64,000 nt of DNA from the NCBI GenBank assembly GCA_041879295.1, contig CP047152.1, positions 2,299,501 through 2,363,500 of the forward strand, in the 5' to 3' direction. Under the pieces are notes generated by a model. The model had not been told where the DNA came from. It made no database searches and saw nothing but the letters and a program-made list of their open reading frames with translations. How positions within the stretch are numbered: position 1 is the first letter of the stretch; each line of letters opens with the position of its first letter. Shown piece after piece: positions 53,821 through 63,870 of this stretch. This DNA comes from Pseudomonas putida. Its GTDB lineage: Bacteria > Pseudomonadota > Gammaproteobacteria > Pseudomonadales > Pseudomonadaceae. The position numbers and the translations under genes are program-made.

Positions 53821-55164
53821 ATGACGTGCAGATCACCCCTGACATTGGCTGCTTGCCTGGCGTTGGCCAGCGTTGGCAGCCAGGTTGTTGCCGCAGAAGA
53901 AAGCGCGGACGGATTCGTGGCGGGCAGTACCCTCAGCGTGCTTAATCGCAACTTCTATTTCAACCGCGATAACCGCGATTCTGCGGCCCCAACACACAGC
54001 CCGAGCAAACAGCCTGACAGCGGCTACTCCGAAGCCTGGGGGCACGCCGTGATTACCCGATTTGAGTCGGGCTTCACCCAGGGCACCGTAGGTGTTGGCC
54101 TGGACGCGTTTGCCATGCTTGGCCTTAAGCTCGACACTGGCGGCGGCCGCAACGGCGGGCGCAGTTCTTTCGACGTATTGCCGGTTGACCGCGACGGCCA
54201 GGCACGTGACGAATACACCAAGGTGGGGGGCGCGGCCAAGGTGCGACTGTTCGACACGGTACTGAAGGTGGGCGATGTGTTCCCGGCCAACCCGGTGGTG
54301 GCTGCTGGCGATTCGCGGCTGCTGCCGGAGAGCTTTCGTGGGGTGACCCTGGAGAACACCAGCATCAAGGGCCTTGCCCTGCAAGCCGGGCGTCTGCATG
54401 CCATGAGCCAACCGATGTCCAGCGACCTGCGGGAGAACTTCGTGACGTTCTATGGCGGCCCGGTCGATTCGCCGTGGATCGCCTATGGCGGGGGGGACTA
54501 CACGCTCAATGAGCATGTTGGCGTCAGCCTGTTCAGTAGCCGGCTCAAGGACGTGTGGAACCAGTACTACGTCGGCACCAGCCTGAGCTGGCCGTTGAGC
54601 GAGAAGCTGGCCCTGATTGGTGGTTTCAACTATTACAAGGCTGTTGATGAAGGGCAGCAGCGCCTGGGCGCCTTTGACAACGATATCTGGAGCGCCAAGC
54701 TGGGTGTGCGCTTTGGTGCTCACACCCTGGCCCTGACTCACCAGCGCAACAACGGCGACGACGACTTCGACTACCTGCGTCAGTCCGACTCGATCTTCCT
54801 CGACAACTCCATCCAGTACAGCGACTTCAACGCGCCCAAGGAGCGTTCATGGATGCTGCGCTATGACCTGAACATGGCCACCTACGGCGTACCTGGGCTG
54901 TCGTTCATGACACGTTACGGCAAGGGTACCGACGCCGATTACTCCAATGCCAACGCCACTTACATGCGCCGCGACGTCGCGGGCAACCCGCTGACCGACC
55001 AGAAACGCTGGGAACGTGACATCGAGGTCAAATATGTGGTGCAGACTGGCGCGGCCAAGGACCTGTCGTTGCGGGTTCGCCAGGCCACCACCCGGGCCAC
55101 GGCGTTCGAGTCGGACCTGGACGAAGTGCGGCTGATCGTGGAGTACCCGTTGTCGATTCTGTGA
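53821..55164 (+). CDS. OprD-family outer-membrane porin
   Basis: A 447-residue protein. Signal peptide ends near VVAAEE (about residue 26). GFVAGSTLSVLNRNFYFNRD is the typical OprD start, followed by an 18-strand-type barrel (FTQGTVGVGLDAFAMLGLKL, GLALQAGRLHAM, SFMTRYGKGTDAD) and the C-terminal VRLIVEYPLSIL. AAGGAGC lies before the ATG at 53821; the longer frame from 53749 is not used. OprD porins take up amino acids or aromatic acids; the substrate is not evident. A terminator follows. Confidence 0.93.
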   Translation: MTCRSPLTLAACLALASVGSQVVAAEESADGFVAGSTLSVLNRNFYFNRDNRDSAAPTHSPSKQPDSGYSEAWGHAVITRFESGFTQGTVGVGLDAFAMLGLKLDTGGGRNGGRSSFDVLPVDRDGQARDEYTKVGGAAKVRLFDTVLKVGDVFPANPVVAAGDSRLLPESFRGVTLENTSIKGLALQAGRLHAMSQPMSSDLRENFVTFYGGPVDSPWIAYGGGDYTLNEHVGVSLFSSRLKDVWNQYYVGTSLSWPLSEKLALIGGFNYYKAVDEGQQRLGAFDNDIWSAKLGVRFGAHTLALTHQRNNGDDDFDYLRQSDSIFLDNSIQYSDFNAPKERSWMLRYDLNMATYGVPGLSFMTRYGKGTDADYSNANATYMRRDVAGNPLTDQKRWERDIEVKYVVQTGAAKDLSLRVRQATTRATAFESDLDEVRLIVEYPLSIL

Positions 55165-55211
55165 TTCCACTTCGGCAACCTCGTTGCTCCTTTGGTCTGG
55201 GTGGATTTTTT

Positions 55212-55238
55212 GGCGCTCCGCTTGGGGCGCCTTTTTTT
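55212..55238 (+). terminator. Rho-independent terminator of the porin gene
   Basis: GGCGCTCCGCTTGGGGCGCC followed by TTTTTTT, 48 bp after the stop. Confidence 0.88.
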
Positions 55239-55352
55239 GAATCGGCGTCGTCGCGGTTAAACCATGCATTGGCATCAGTTGGTCAGGCGTTACCGGTACG
55301 CCGGGGCTATGGGGCTAGACTCAAGGCTCACCTTCGATCTTGGAGCAAGACC

Positions 55353-55832
55353 ATGACCGCCAAGAACACCATCTGCCTGTGGTATGACCACGAAGCTGAA
55401 GAGGCGGCGAACTTCTATGCCCGAACGTTCCCCGATAGCCGGGTGGTCGCTGTGCACCAGGCACCCGCCGATTACCCTTCAGGCAAGCAGGGCGATGTGA
55501 TCACCGTGGACTTCACGGTAATGGGCATTCCTTGCGTGGGACTCAATGGTGGGGCGGCCTTCAAGCACTGTGAGGCATTTTCATTTCAGGTCAGTACCGC
55601 GGACCAGGCAGAGACCGACCGCTTGTGGGATGCCATTATCGGCAACGGCGGCGAGGCCAGCGTTTGCGGCTGGTGCAAGGACAAATGGGGGATTTCGTGG
55701 CAGATCACTCCACGCATCCTCATCGAAGCCATCAGCCACCCCGACCGAGCGGCGGCCAAACGTGCGTTCGAGGCCATGATGCAGATGGGCAAGATCGATG
55801 TGGCCAAGATAGAGGCGGCGTTGAAAGGTTGA
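55353..55832 (+). CDS. VOC-family (PhnB-like) protein
   Basis: A 159-residue protein of the 3-demethylubiquinone-9 methyltransferase-like/PhnB fold: ICLWYDHEAEEAANFYARTF, VDFTVMGIPCVGLNGGAAFK, ASVCGWCKDKWGISWQITPR. TTGGAGC precedes the ATG at 55353. The family is widespread and its function is mostly unproven. It is a single gene between the porin terminator and the convergent BCCT transporter gene. Confidence 0.88.
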   Translation: MTAKNTICLWYDHEAEEAANFYARTFPDSRVVAVHQAPADYPSGKQGDVITVDFTVMGIPCVGLNGGAAFKHCEAFSFQVSTADQAETDRLWDAIIGNGGEASVCGWCKDKWGISWQITPRILIEAISHPDRAAAKRAFEAMMQMGKIDVAKIEAALKG

Positions 55833-55913
55833 AGCAGACCTGTGTTTTCAGCAGCAGCGGCCTCGTGCTGTGATCGGGCTGCGTGGCAGCCCGTGGTTTT
55901 CTGATTGAAGCAA

Positions 55914-57659
55914 TCAGTTGCTGGTTACTTCGGCCTCTGCCGCTGTCTTGGTCGATGCCTTCTTCTCCTGCACTACAATGTAGAACTCCTCTCCATGCTT
56001 CACCGCCCCATACAGCACGGCCTTTTCGATCAGCTCGTTACCGCGCAGGTGGCGCAGCATCATCGGGTCCTTGCGCAGGTCGCGGTACAGCGCCAGGCAT
56101 AGCAGTACCATCACCACCACGAATGGCAAGGCCACGACGATGGTCAGGTTCTGCAGCCCGGTCAGCGCCTCGCCAGGATTACGTGGGTCGCCGATCGCCA
56201 GCATGATCGCCGCCACCGTACCGGTCAGCGTGCCCCAGAAAATCACTGTGCGCCGCGATGGCGCGGTGGTGCCGTGCTCCGACAGCGTGCCCATCACCAG
56301 CGAGGCTGCGTCGGCACCAGAAACGAAAAAGATGCCCACCAGGATCATCACCAGCACCGAGGTTGCCGAGGCCAGCGGGTAGCTGTCCAGCAACTGGTAC
56401 AGCGCGTGGTTACTGTTGACCGCACCGTTGGCCAGCTGGAAGGCGCCCTCGCGCACGGCCTCGATGGCGGCGCCACCGAAGATGGTGAACCACACCAGGC
56501 TGACCAGGCTTGGCACCAGCAGCACCCCGGTCACGAACTGGCGAATGGTGCGGCCGCGGCTGATACGGGCGATGAACATGCCCACGAAAGGCGTCCAGGA
56601 GATCCACCAGGCCCAGTAGAACACGGTCCAGCCGGCCAGCCAGCTGTTCATCTGCTCGCCGCCGCTGGCGTTGGTGCGGGCCATCATCTCCGGCAGCATC
56701 TTGATGTAGATGCCGAGCGAGGTCGGCAACAGATTGAGCATCAGCAGCGTCGGCCCGACCAGGAACACGAACACTGCCAGCACCAGTGCCAGTACCATGT
56801 TGGTGTTGGACAGCCACTGGATACCCTTGCCGATGCCCGACACCGCCGAGGTGACGAAGGCAATGGTCAGCAGGGTGATGATCGAGATGTAGAACAGTTT
56901 ACCAGGGCTTTCGATCCAGCCGTTGTATTCCAGGCCGCCGGCAATCTGCAACGCGCCAAGGCCTAGCGAGGCGGCCGAGCCGAACAGTGTGGCGAAGATC
57001 GCCATCATGTCGATCAGGCGGCCGAGAGGGCCGTTTGCGTGCTTGCCGATCAGCGGCCGAAAGGCAGCAGAAATCAGCTGCGAGCGGCCACGGCGGAAGG
57101 TGCCGTAGGCGATTACCAGGCCAACGATGGCGTACATGGCCCAAGGGTGCAGGGTCCAGTGGAACAGGGTGGTGGCCATTGCCACCTGCATCGCCTCGCT
57201 GGTCTGCCCGCTGGCCGAGCCGGGCGGCGGCGATATGTAGTGCGACAGCGGCTCGGCCACGCCGAAGAACATCAGGCCGATCCCCATACCGGCGCTGAAC
57301 ATCATCGCTACCCAGGACACCGTGCGGAATTCTGGCTGTTCGCCATCGCGGCCCAGCGGCACCCGCCCGTAACGGCTTGCGGCCAGCCACAGCACGAACA
57401 CCACGAAGAGGGAGGAGGTGAGCACGAAGAACCAGCCGAAATTGAGAATGACCCAGGATTGCGCGCTGGAGGCGCTGCTGGCCAGGCTGGCCTGGTTGAG
57501 GAAGCCCCAGAGCACGAACGCGATGGCCAGGAGGCTGGTGAAACCGAAGACGATCCAGTCAAGCTTGCCCTCGAAATGCCGGTCCTGGCGGGCTTCTGCG
57601 GTTTTCGAGGGGTCTGTGACGCCAAGATCGAGTGTTTCGGGGATGTGTTCCTTTGCCAT
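55914..57659 (-). CDS. BCCT-family choline/betaine/carnitine transporter
   Basis: A 581-residue membrane protein with 12 helices. The family's tryptophan-rich segments are present: FHWTLHPWAMYAIVGLVIAY and VFYWAWWISWTPFVGMFIAR; also GIGLMFFGVAEPLSHY. It imports quaternary ammonium compounds with Na+ or H+. The C-terminal tail is shorter than in BetT-type carriers that sense osmolarity, so a nutrient role is possible. The two closing residues and the frame are intact. No betaine genes lie next to it. Confidence 0.93.
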   Translation of the reverse strand: MAKEHIPETLDLGVTDPSKTAEARQDRHFEGKLDWIVFGFTSLLAIAFVLWGFLNQASLASSASSAQSWVILNFGWFFVLTSSLFVVFVLWLAASRYGRVPLGRDGEQPEFRTVSWVAMMFSAGMGIGLMFFGVAEPLSHYISPPPGSASGQTSEAMQVAMATTLFHWTLHPWAMYAIVGLVIAYGTFRRGRSQLISAAFRPLIGKHANGPLGRLIDMMAIFATLFGSAASLGLGALQIAGGLEYNGWIESPGKLFYISIITLLTIAFVTSAVSGIGKGIQWLSNTNMVLALVLAVFVFLVGPTLLMLNLLPTSLGIYIKMLPEMMARTNASGGEQMNSWLAGWTVFYWAWWISWTPFVGMFIARISRGRTIRQFVTGVLLVPSLVSLVWFTIFGGAAIEAVREGAFQLANGAVNSNHALYQLLDSYPLASATSVLVMILVGIFFVSGADAASLVMGTLSEHGTTAPSRRTVIFWGTLTGTVAAIMLAIGDPRNPGEALTGLQNLTIVVALPFVVVMVLLCLALYRDLRKDPMMLRHLRGNELIEKAVLYGAVKHGEEFYIVVQEKKASTKTAAEAEVTSN

Positions 57660-57975
57660 GAATGATGAGGCCCCGTTGTGTCTTGCCTGAACGCGCAGGC
57701 TTGTTGTTGTGTGGGCTGCCGAGCGCGATGACGACCTCGGCGGGGTGGATTGCCGGCGGGATTATCCTGTGCAGCAAACAGCGGCTCATGTCCCCATAAC
57801 GTCGTGGGGCGTCCATTACGCGACTTGGCAAATACTTTTAGTTCTGGGGGCAGTGGCCCTTTCTGCTTCGGCTTCTGGTACCCTGATGGCCATAACCCGG
57901 GCCCACACATACGAGCATCGTAGAAGTGCTGCTGCTTGCGGGCCTGGCCGCACCAGGAAACGGAGATTCGTCATA
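57660..57975. other. Intergenic region between the transporter and a small gene
   Basis: About 315 bp. It holds the promoter regions of the divergent transporter and the gene at 57976. The frame from 57709 runs through it without a ribosome site. No repeats or RNA genes seen. Confidence 0.4.
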
Positions 57976-58293
57976 ATGGCCACTGACCGTGTGAGCCTGA
58001 TTCATTTCGATAAATTGAGCATGAGCCCTGCCGCTGCCGATCGGTTCCAGAAAGCCCTCGACGCGCTGGAAGCGCTCAAGCTGCAGGACCGTTACGTGTA
58101 CCTCATCGCTCCCTATCTGGGTGATATCGCTGACGCCTCCGACGCTGATCAACTGGCCACAGCCCTGGAGCAGGGCTTGCGCGTGGTCGATGAGTTGCTG
58201 GCAGCCAGGTCGGTAACCAAGGTCAAGGCCGAGGAAGTGCGCCAGGTGTTCCACAGTGCTGGCGAACATGCGCGGGCAGAACTGCCTGGCTGA
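57976..58293 (+). CDS. Hypothetical protein, conserved-looking, helical
   Basis: A 105-residue product: MATDRVSLIHFDKLSMSPAA, ADRFQKALDALEALKLQDRY, LATALEQGLRVVDELLAARS. It is helical and acidic with no motif I know. The ATG at 57976 has GGAGAT before it. It is followed after 8 bp by the DUF1289 gene and then by a LysE-type gene, so the three may form an operon. Confidence 0.6.
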   Translation: MATDRVSLIHFDKLSMSPAAADRFQKALDALEALKLQDRYVYLIAPYLGDIADASDADQLATALEQGLRVVDELLAARSVTKVKAEEVRQVFHSAGEHARAELPG

Positions 58294-58301
58294 GTAGTGG
58301 C

Positions 58302-58502
58302 ATGGCCAAAGACATCGACAACCCCTGCGTCTCGTTATGCCAGCTCAGCAGCGAGCTGTGCGTGAGCTGTGGCCGTACCCGTGACGAAATCCGCAAATGG
58401 CGGGGCATGAAGCGCCCCGAGAAGATGGCCACTGTGCAGCGGGCGGCGACGCGAATGAAGGCTATCGTCAAGAAGGCGGCAAAGCGGCAGAATACAGACT
58501 GA
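58302..58502 (+). CDS. DUF1289 small cysteine-rich protein
   Basis: A 66-residue protein with the DUF1289 pattern NPCVSLCQLSSELCVSCGRT and IRKWRGM. Four cysteines in the order C-x3-C...C-x2-C suggest a bound metal or [Fe-S]-like site. The family's role is unknown. The C-terminal half is basic. Confidence 0.88.
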   Translation: MAKDIDNPCVSLCQLSSELCVSCGRTRDEIRKWRGMKRPEKMATVQRAATRMKAIVKKAAKRQNTD

Positions 58503-58551
58503 ACCTGCGCTCAATAGACGCAGCCTCACCTGATTGTCTGACGAGCCTGAA

Positions 58552-59193
58552 ATGGATTCTCACTCGCTGTTCGCATTCACCCTGGTCGCCGCCATCGCGA
58601 TCGCCAGCCCCGGCCCTGCCACCCTGATGGCTATCAACAACAGCCTTGCCCATGGCCAGCGCAGCGCGATCTGGTCGTCGCTGGGCAATGGCACGGGCCT
58701 GTTCTGTTTGTCGGCTGCAGCCATGCTGGGGCTAGGCGCACTGCTGGCGAGTTCTGAAGTACTGTTCAATGCCGTGAAGATCCTGGGGGCGGGCTATCTG
58801 TTCTACCTGGGGGCGCGCCAACTGCTGAAGAAGAGCCCGATGCTGGAGCAGGGTGCCGCAGAGTGTGCGGCCAAGGTGCGGCCTACGCCGCTGAAACTGT
58901 TCAAATCGGCCTTTCTCACTGCAGTGACCAACCCGAAGGCGACCATGTTCTTTACAGCACTGTTTCCGCAGTTCATCGACCAAGGGGCTGCGCTATTGCC
59001 GCAGTTCCTGACCTTGACCGGGATTTTCGTGGCCTTGTCGCTCACTTCGCTAAGCGCGTATGCCGCCCTGGCTGCGCGGGCCAAGGGGGGGCTGACCCGG
59101 CCGTCGCTGTCGCGCTGGGTGAACAGGGTGGTGGGCACCACCTTTATCGGTTTTGGCGCGGCGATCCTGGCGATGCGACGGCAGGGTGCCTGA
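58552..59193 (+). CDS. LysE/RhtB-family exporter
   Basis: A 213-residue membrane protein with six predicted helices. IASPGPATLMAINNSLAHGQ carries the family's S-P-G-P motif and FKSAFLTAVTNPKATMFFTA the N-P-K motif. The ATG at 58552 is preferred to a TTG at 58534. No Lrp-type regulator is next to it. Distinct from the exporter at 35750. Confidence 0.92.
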   Translation: MDSHSLFAFTLVAAIAIASPGPATLMAINNSLAHGQRSAIWSSLGNGTGLFCLSAAAMLGLGALLASSEVLFNAVKILGAGYLFYLGARQLLKKSPMLEQGAAECAAKVRPTPLKLFKSAFLTAVTNPKATMFFTALFPQFIDQGAALLPQFLTLTGIFVALSLTSLSAYAALAARAKGGLTRPSLSRWVNRVVGTTFIGFGAAILAMRRQGA

Positions 59194-59400
59194 AAAGCCC
59201 AGTTTGTCGCCGGCCGAGCAGGCGCTCACTGTGTGTCCTTCGGCAAATTTATCGACGGGACGATGAAAGGCTCGTCTGCGGGTTGCTGATGGTCCAGACT
59301 GTCTACAGCGCGCAGATGATAGCTGCAGGCGACCACGGCAGGTGGCAGCCTTTGGCCACTACGCCGGATCGCCGGGTGTTTCATGTGCCGAGGGTCGTAG

Positions 59401-60189
59401 ATGATCGAGCGTTGCTTTCGCCACGTCTTGCTCCTGATGTGCCTGTCACTGCTGCCCCTGGCTGCAACAGCGGATGATGCATGCCTACGGCTGACCGCCA
59501 CAGGCAACCCGGAATACCCCCCGTACCTGTGGCGCGACCCGCTGAACCCTCAACGACTGATCGGTGCCAATGCCGACCTGCTCAAATACCTGGGCAAGCA
59601 GTTGGGGCTGGACATAGAGGTGGTTTACGCCGGGCCGTGGTCGCGAGCCCAGGAAGAAGTGCGCACCGGGCGGATCGACTTGATGGCCGGGTACTTCCTG
59701 ACCGAAGCGCGCCGGCAGCATGTGGACTTCATCGCCCCGCCGTTTTTGCGTACCCCCAGCGTCATCTGGGTGCGCCAGGACAATGCCTTTGCCTACCAGC
59801 AATGGGCCGACCTCAAAGGCCGCAAGGGTGGCACTCTGGTCAACAACAGCCACGGCCAACAGTTCGATGAATACGCCGCGGCCAATCTCACCCTTGAAGC
59901 GGTGCCCAGTGCCAGACAGGCGTTCGAGAAGCTGATGCACAAACGCAGCGATTACGTGGTGTACGAGCAGTTTCCTGGCATGGTGCTGGCGCGCACGTTG
60001 GGCATCGCAGCCACTGTGCAGGTATTGCAGCCACCCGTGTCCAGTGAAGGGTTGTACCTGGCAATCTCCCGAGAGTCGCCCTGCAACCGGCCACCGCTGC
60101 GTGAGGCGCTGGCGCGGGAGATGGCGAAGATCGTTGGCGGGGCCTTGCCCGAGCAGTGGTTGAAACAGAACCTGGAGCGGTGGCAGTGA
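59401..60189 (+). CDS. Periplasmic amino-acid-binding-like protein (SBP_bac_3)
   Basis: A 262-residue protein. Signal peptide VLLLMCLSLLPLAATADD (cut near residue 24). NPEYPPYLWRDPLNPQRLIG, GANADLLKYLGKQLGLDIEV, GRIDLMAGYFLTEARRQHVD and SERGLYLAIS-like segment (SSEGLYLAISRES) match the SBP_bac_3 fold. No permease or ATPase gene lies beside it, so it may be a solitary binding protein or sensor domain protein. An ATG at 59401 with little ribosome signal starts it. Confidence 0.85.
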   Translation: MIERCFRHVLLLMCLSLLPLAATADDACLRLTATGNPEYPPYLWRDPLNPQRLIGANADLLKYLGKQLGLDIEVVYAGPWSRAQEEVRTGRIDLMAGYFLTEARRQHVDFIAPPFLRTPSVIWVRQDNAFAYQQWADLKGRKGGTLVNNSHGQQFDEYAAANLTLEAVPSARQAFEKLMHKRSDYVVYEQFPGMVLARTLGIAATVQVLQPPVSSEGLYLAISRESPCNRPPLREALAREMAKIVGGALPEQWLKQNLERWQ

Positions 60190-60257
60190 CAGAGTAGCTC
60201 AAGTGCTGCGCGGTCTTTATGGGAGCAGCCTTGTGTCGGTACATGTACCTCTCCTAT

Positions 60258-61601
60258 TCAACGCATATGCAAGATGATGGGGCTGCTGCTGGCCGGGTCG
60301 GTATGCCCACGCAGCTTGCCTACCGCCTGCGCATCCACCGCACCACCCTGGTTGCCCCAGGCTGTACGCACAAAGCCAAGCACGTCGGCAATCTCCTGAT
60401 CACTCAGCTGTTCGCGGAAAGCCGGCATGCGATAGGCGTCCGGCACCCCAGCAGCCACCACCCGCTGCGAACCATTAAGTGTGATATTGATTGCCGAGGC
60501 GTTCTCCTTGGCCAGTGCCGAGGTCGCTCCGGCCAATGGCGGCATCCACTTGTCCTGGCCCTTGCCGTCTAGGCCGTGGCAGGAGGCACAGCGTGTCACG
60601 TAGGTGCGGGCTCCAGGGCTGTCCAACCGTATAGCTACCGATTCGGCTTGGTATTGCCATGGCTCGCCGTCACGTTGGGGGTCGCCGGGCAGCGACTTCA
60701 GGTAGTGGGCGATGGCGGCCAGGTCGTCGTCATGCATGAATTGCGTGGAGTTGTTGAACGCCTCTGTCATCGAACCGAATACCACTGCATGCCGGTTGCG
60801 CCCGGTCTTCAGGAACTGCGCGATCTCCGCCTCGCTCCAGCGCCCGAGTCCTGTGTTGTGGTCGGCGCGCAGGCTGGGTGCATACCAGCCGTCAAGCAGT
60901 GCACCGGACAGGAACGGCTTGCCGCTGTCATCCAGCGCCTTTTCATTGAAGGCCAGGCCGCGTGGCGTGTGGCAACTGCCGCAGTGCCCGGGGCCCTGGA
61001 CGATATAGGCGCCACGGTTCCACTGTGCATCCTGCCCGGTCTTGTCGGTGTAAGGCCTGGTGGCGGCAAACAGGCCGTTCCACAAGGCAATGGGCCAGCG
61101 CAGGTTCAGCGGCCAGGGGATGTCGCTGGCCAGGTTGGCCTGCCGCGCCGGTTGCACACCGTGCATGAAGAACGCATACAGCGCCTTGACGTCCTCATCG
61201 CTGAGCTTGGCGTAGGACGGGTAAGGCATGGCCGGGTACAACCGCCGACCACCGGGCGCGACACCCTGGCGCACGGCGCGGTCGAAGTCGGCCAAGGTGT
61301 AGTTACCGATGCCGTTGTCGCGGTCAGGGGTGATGTTGGTGGCGTGGATCGCCCCCAGCGGGGTGGCCATTTCCAACCCGCCGGCGAACGGTTTGCCATC
61401 CGGCAGGCTATGGCAGGCCACGCAGTCACTGAGCCGGGCCACGTATTCGCCGCGGCTGACCAGCGCCGGGTCGGCAACAGTGGCCTGCGCATCGGCAAAC
61501 GGCGAAGCAGGTTCGCGTGTGACATACCAGGCCAGTAGGCCCGCCGCGACCAGGCACGGCAGCGCGAGCCAGCCAGCGGTTCTTGCGAAACGATGGGTCA
61601 T
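60258..61601 (-). CDS. Cytochrome c with three haem sites, partner of the molybdenum hydroxylase
   Basis: A 447-residue protein with an N-terminal membrane anchor (AGWLALPCLVAAGLLAWYV) and three CxxCH motifs: CVACH, CGSCH and CASCH. Methionine-bearing segments (MATPLGAIHATNITPD, YPAMPYPSYAKLSDEDV) match alcohol-dehydrogenase-type cytochrome subunits. It lies 16 bp after the molybdopterin subunit gene and is its probable electron acceptor to the respiratory chain. Confidence 0.92.
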   Translation of the reverse strand: MTHRFARTAGWLALPCLVAAGLLAWYVTREPASPFADAQATVADPALVSRGEYVARLSDCVACHSLPDGKPFAGGLEMATPLGAIHATNITPDRDNGIGNYTLADFDRAVRQGVAPGGRRLYPAMPYPSYAKLSDEDVKALYAFFMHGVQPARQANLASDIPWPLNLRWPIALWNGLFAATRPYTDKTGQDAQWNRGAYIVQGPGHCGSCHTPRGLAFNEKALDDSGKPFLSGALLDGWYAPSLRADHNTGLGRWSEAEIAQFLKTGRNRHAVVFGSMTEAFNNSTQFMHDDDLAAIAHYLKSLPGDPQRDGEPWQYQAESVAIRLDSPGARTYVTRCASCHGLDGKGQDKWMPPLAGATSALAKENASAINITLNGSQRVVAAGVPDAYRMPAFREQLSDQEIADVLGFVRTAWGNQGGAVDAQAVGKLRGHTDPASSSPIILHMR

Positions 61602-61617
61602 GAGGCGTCCCTTGCGA

Positions 61618-63870
61618 TCAGCTGAAGGTGTGGCGGCTCAATGGCAAACTGCGCACGCGCTGGCCGGTGAGCTGCGCGACCGCGTTGGCCACCGCCGGGG
61701 CCACGGCGGGTAACGGTGGTTCGCCGATGCCGCCCATCTTCGCCCCGCTTTCGATAATGCGCACATGCACCCGGGCCATGCGCGAAGGCGGCAGGATCGG
61801 GTACAGGTCGTAGTTGCGCGCGCGCGGCTTGCCATCCACGTACACCGCTTCTTCCACCAGCGTCTGCGACAGGCCGAGGGCGACGGCACCATTGACCTGA
61901 TGCTCGATGATCGCCGGGTTGACGATGCTGCCAGGGTCGATGGCTTGCCAGATGTCGTGCACCTTGACCTGGCCGTTATCGATTGAAACCTCGGCAATGA
62001 CCGCAGCCTCCGAGCCGAACGGTGACGCCATGGCCACGCCGCGTGCGCGCTTGCTGCCGTCCTCGGCGGTGAACGGGCCGCGCTTCCAGCCGCCGGACAA
62101 GTCGGCCACTGCGTTCAGCAGGTTGGTCAGTCTCGGGTTGTCGCGCAGCAGGTGCAGGCGCAGTTCAAACGGGTCCTTGCCACCTTTGTCCGCCAGTTCG
62201 TCCAGGAATGATTCGTAGAAAAAGTCGTTCAGCGAGTTACCTACCGAGCGCCAGTAACCGAGCATGGCCGGGCCTTTGACATAGATCTGGGCGATGCGCT
62301 TGTTGGCGATGGCGTAGGACTTGCCTGACAGCCCCTCGAGCGCAGTCGGGTCGATCTTTTCCCCTTGTTTGCCGGCAAGGGCCTCGGTTGGGCCCTCGGT
62401 GGCGCTTACCGCTTCGAGCGCCACAGGCATACCGTCTGCGTCCAGCCCGGCGCGGAACTTCACCACTGCGACGGGGCGCAGTACATCGCGTAGAAACTCC
62501 TCCTCGCGGCTCCAGATAAGCTTCACCGGTCGGTCAACCGCTTTGGCCAGGGCAATGGCTTGCGGGTAGGGGTTGGCAGAGTCGTACAGGAAGTGGCGGC
62601 CAAAGAAGCCGCCCAGCAGCGGCGAATGCAGGTTGATTTGTGCAGGCGTCAGGCCAGTGCGCCTGGCAATGTCGTCACGGAACATGTCCGGCGCCTGGTT
62701 AGGCAGCCAGACGTCCAGGCTGCCGTCCGGGTTAAAGCGGGCGAGGGCGGACGGTGGCTCGAGCTGGGCATGATTCAGGTACTGGTTGTGGTAGCTGGCC
62801 TCGACCTTGGTATTGGCATTGGCCAAGGCGCCGGCAATATCCCCTTCGTTCTCTTCATCGCGTGACGGCCCTTGCACCGTCGCGAGGTGTTCGCGCCAGG
62901 CGTCACTGGAAAAATCGGCCGGCATCGGTCGCACTTTGCTGTCGGCGGCCGGTTCTTTCCAATCTACCTGGATCGCCTCTACTGCACGCTTGGCGTGCCA
63001 CCAGCGTTCGGCAACCACGGCCACGGCGCCTGGCAGCTGATGCAGCGAATGTACGCCTTTCATGGCCTTGACCTGGTCTTCGTTGCGCAGGCTGCCGACC
63101 GTCATGCCCAGGCGCGGTGCATGCTGCACGGCAGCGTGGAGCATGCCGTCGACCTTGATGTCGATGCAGTACTGGGCCTTGCCGGTGGACTTGTCATAGG
63201 CATCCAGGCGGCGTACGGGCTTTCCTATCCAGCGAAACTGGCTGGGGTCGCGCAGCTTGACGCTGGCCGGGTCGGGCACCGGCAGGTCCATGGCGCGACC
63301 TGCCAGTTCACCGTAAGGAACGGAACGTCCACTCGTGGTATGTACTACGTTACCTGGCGTGGTGGAAAGCTCATCGAGCGGTACACCCAGGTGTTCGGCG
63401 CCCGCCTGCAGCAGCATGCCCCGGGCGAGCGCGCCCAGGCGGCGCATGGTCGGATAGCTCATGCGCACCGACATGCTGCCACCGGTGATGCGCATGCCGT
63501 TCTCCATTACCACGTAGGCTTCGCCTGGTGGAGCGCTATCGACCACGAAATGGGCCGGGTCGACATCCAGCTCTTCACCCACAATCTGCGCCATGGTGGT
63601 GAAAGGGCCTTGCCCGCCTTCCATGAAGGGGCTCAGCAGGCGCACCGTGCCGTCCGGGCGAATTTCCAGAAAAGCAGGCACCTGGGTGCCGCGTTCCGCA
63701 GTTGCCGCGGCGGCGGCTGCCTGCACGCGGGCCGAACCCATGGGTAAGCCGAAACCTAGTACCAGGGCACCGACTGCGGTGCCCGCAAGAAAGCGCCGAC
63801 GTGACAGGTTGACCGTTTCGCCCAGCTGCAGCCTGAGCAGTTCGGCAGGCGTATCGACTGGCGTGTTCAT
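61618..63870 (-). CDS. Molybdopterin-binding subunit, isoquinoline 1-oxidoreductase beta type
   Basis: A 750-residue protein with a Tat-type signal (NLSRRRFLAGTAVGALVLGF), so the enzyme acts in the periplasm. Conserved xanthine-dehydrogenase-family parts: GGQGPFTTMAQIVGEELDVD, PLLGGFFGRHFLYDSANPYP, MLGYWRSVGNSLNDFFYESF and MGGIGEPPLPAVAPAVANAV. IorB-like enzymes hydroxylate N-heterocycles or oxidise aldehydes. It forms an operon with an iron-sulphur subunit (TGATG overlap) and a cytochrome c. Confidence 0.93.
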   Translation of the reverse strand: MNTPVDTPAELLRLQLGETVNLSRRRFLAGTAVGALVLGFGLPMGSARVQAAAAAATAERGTQVPAFLEIRPDGTVRLLSPFMEGGQGPFTTMAQIVGEELDVDPAHFVVDSAPPGEAYVVMENGMRITGGSMSVRMSYPTMRRLGALARGMLLQAGAEHLGVPLDELSTTPGNVVHTTSGRSVPYGELAGRAMDLPVPDPASVKLRDPSQFRWIGKPVRRLDAYDKSTGKAQYCIDIKVDGMLHAAVQHAPRLGMTVGSLRNEDQVKAMKGVHSLHQLPGAVAVVAERWWHAKRAVEAIQVDWKEPAADSKVRPMPADFSSDAWREHLATVQGPSRDEENEGDIAGALANANTKVEASYHNQYLNHAQLEPPSALARFNPDGSLDVWLPNQAPDMFRDDIARRTGLTPAQINLHSPLLGGFFGRHFLYDSANPYPQAIALAKAVDRPVKLIWSREEEFLRDVLRPVAVVKFRAGLDADGMPVALEAVSATEGPTEALAGKQGEKIDPTALEGLSGKSYAIANKRIAQIYVKGPAMLGYWRSVGNSLNDFFYESFLDELADKGGKDPFELRLHLLRDNPRLTNLLNAVADLSGGWKRGPFTAEDGSKRARGVAMASPFGSEAAVIAEVSIDNGQVKVHDIWQAIDPGSIVNPAIIEHQVNGAVALGLSQTLVEEAVYVDGKPRARNYDLYPILPPSRMARVHVRIIESGAKMGGIGEPPLPAVAPAVANAVAQLTGQRVRSLPLSRHTFS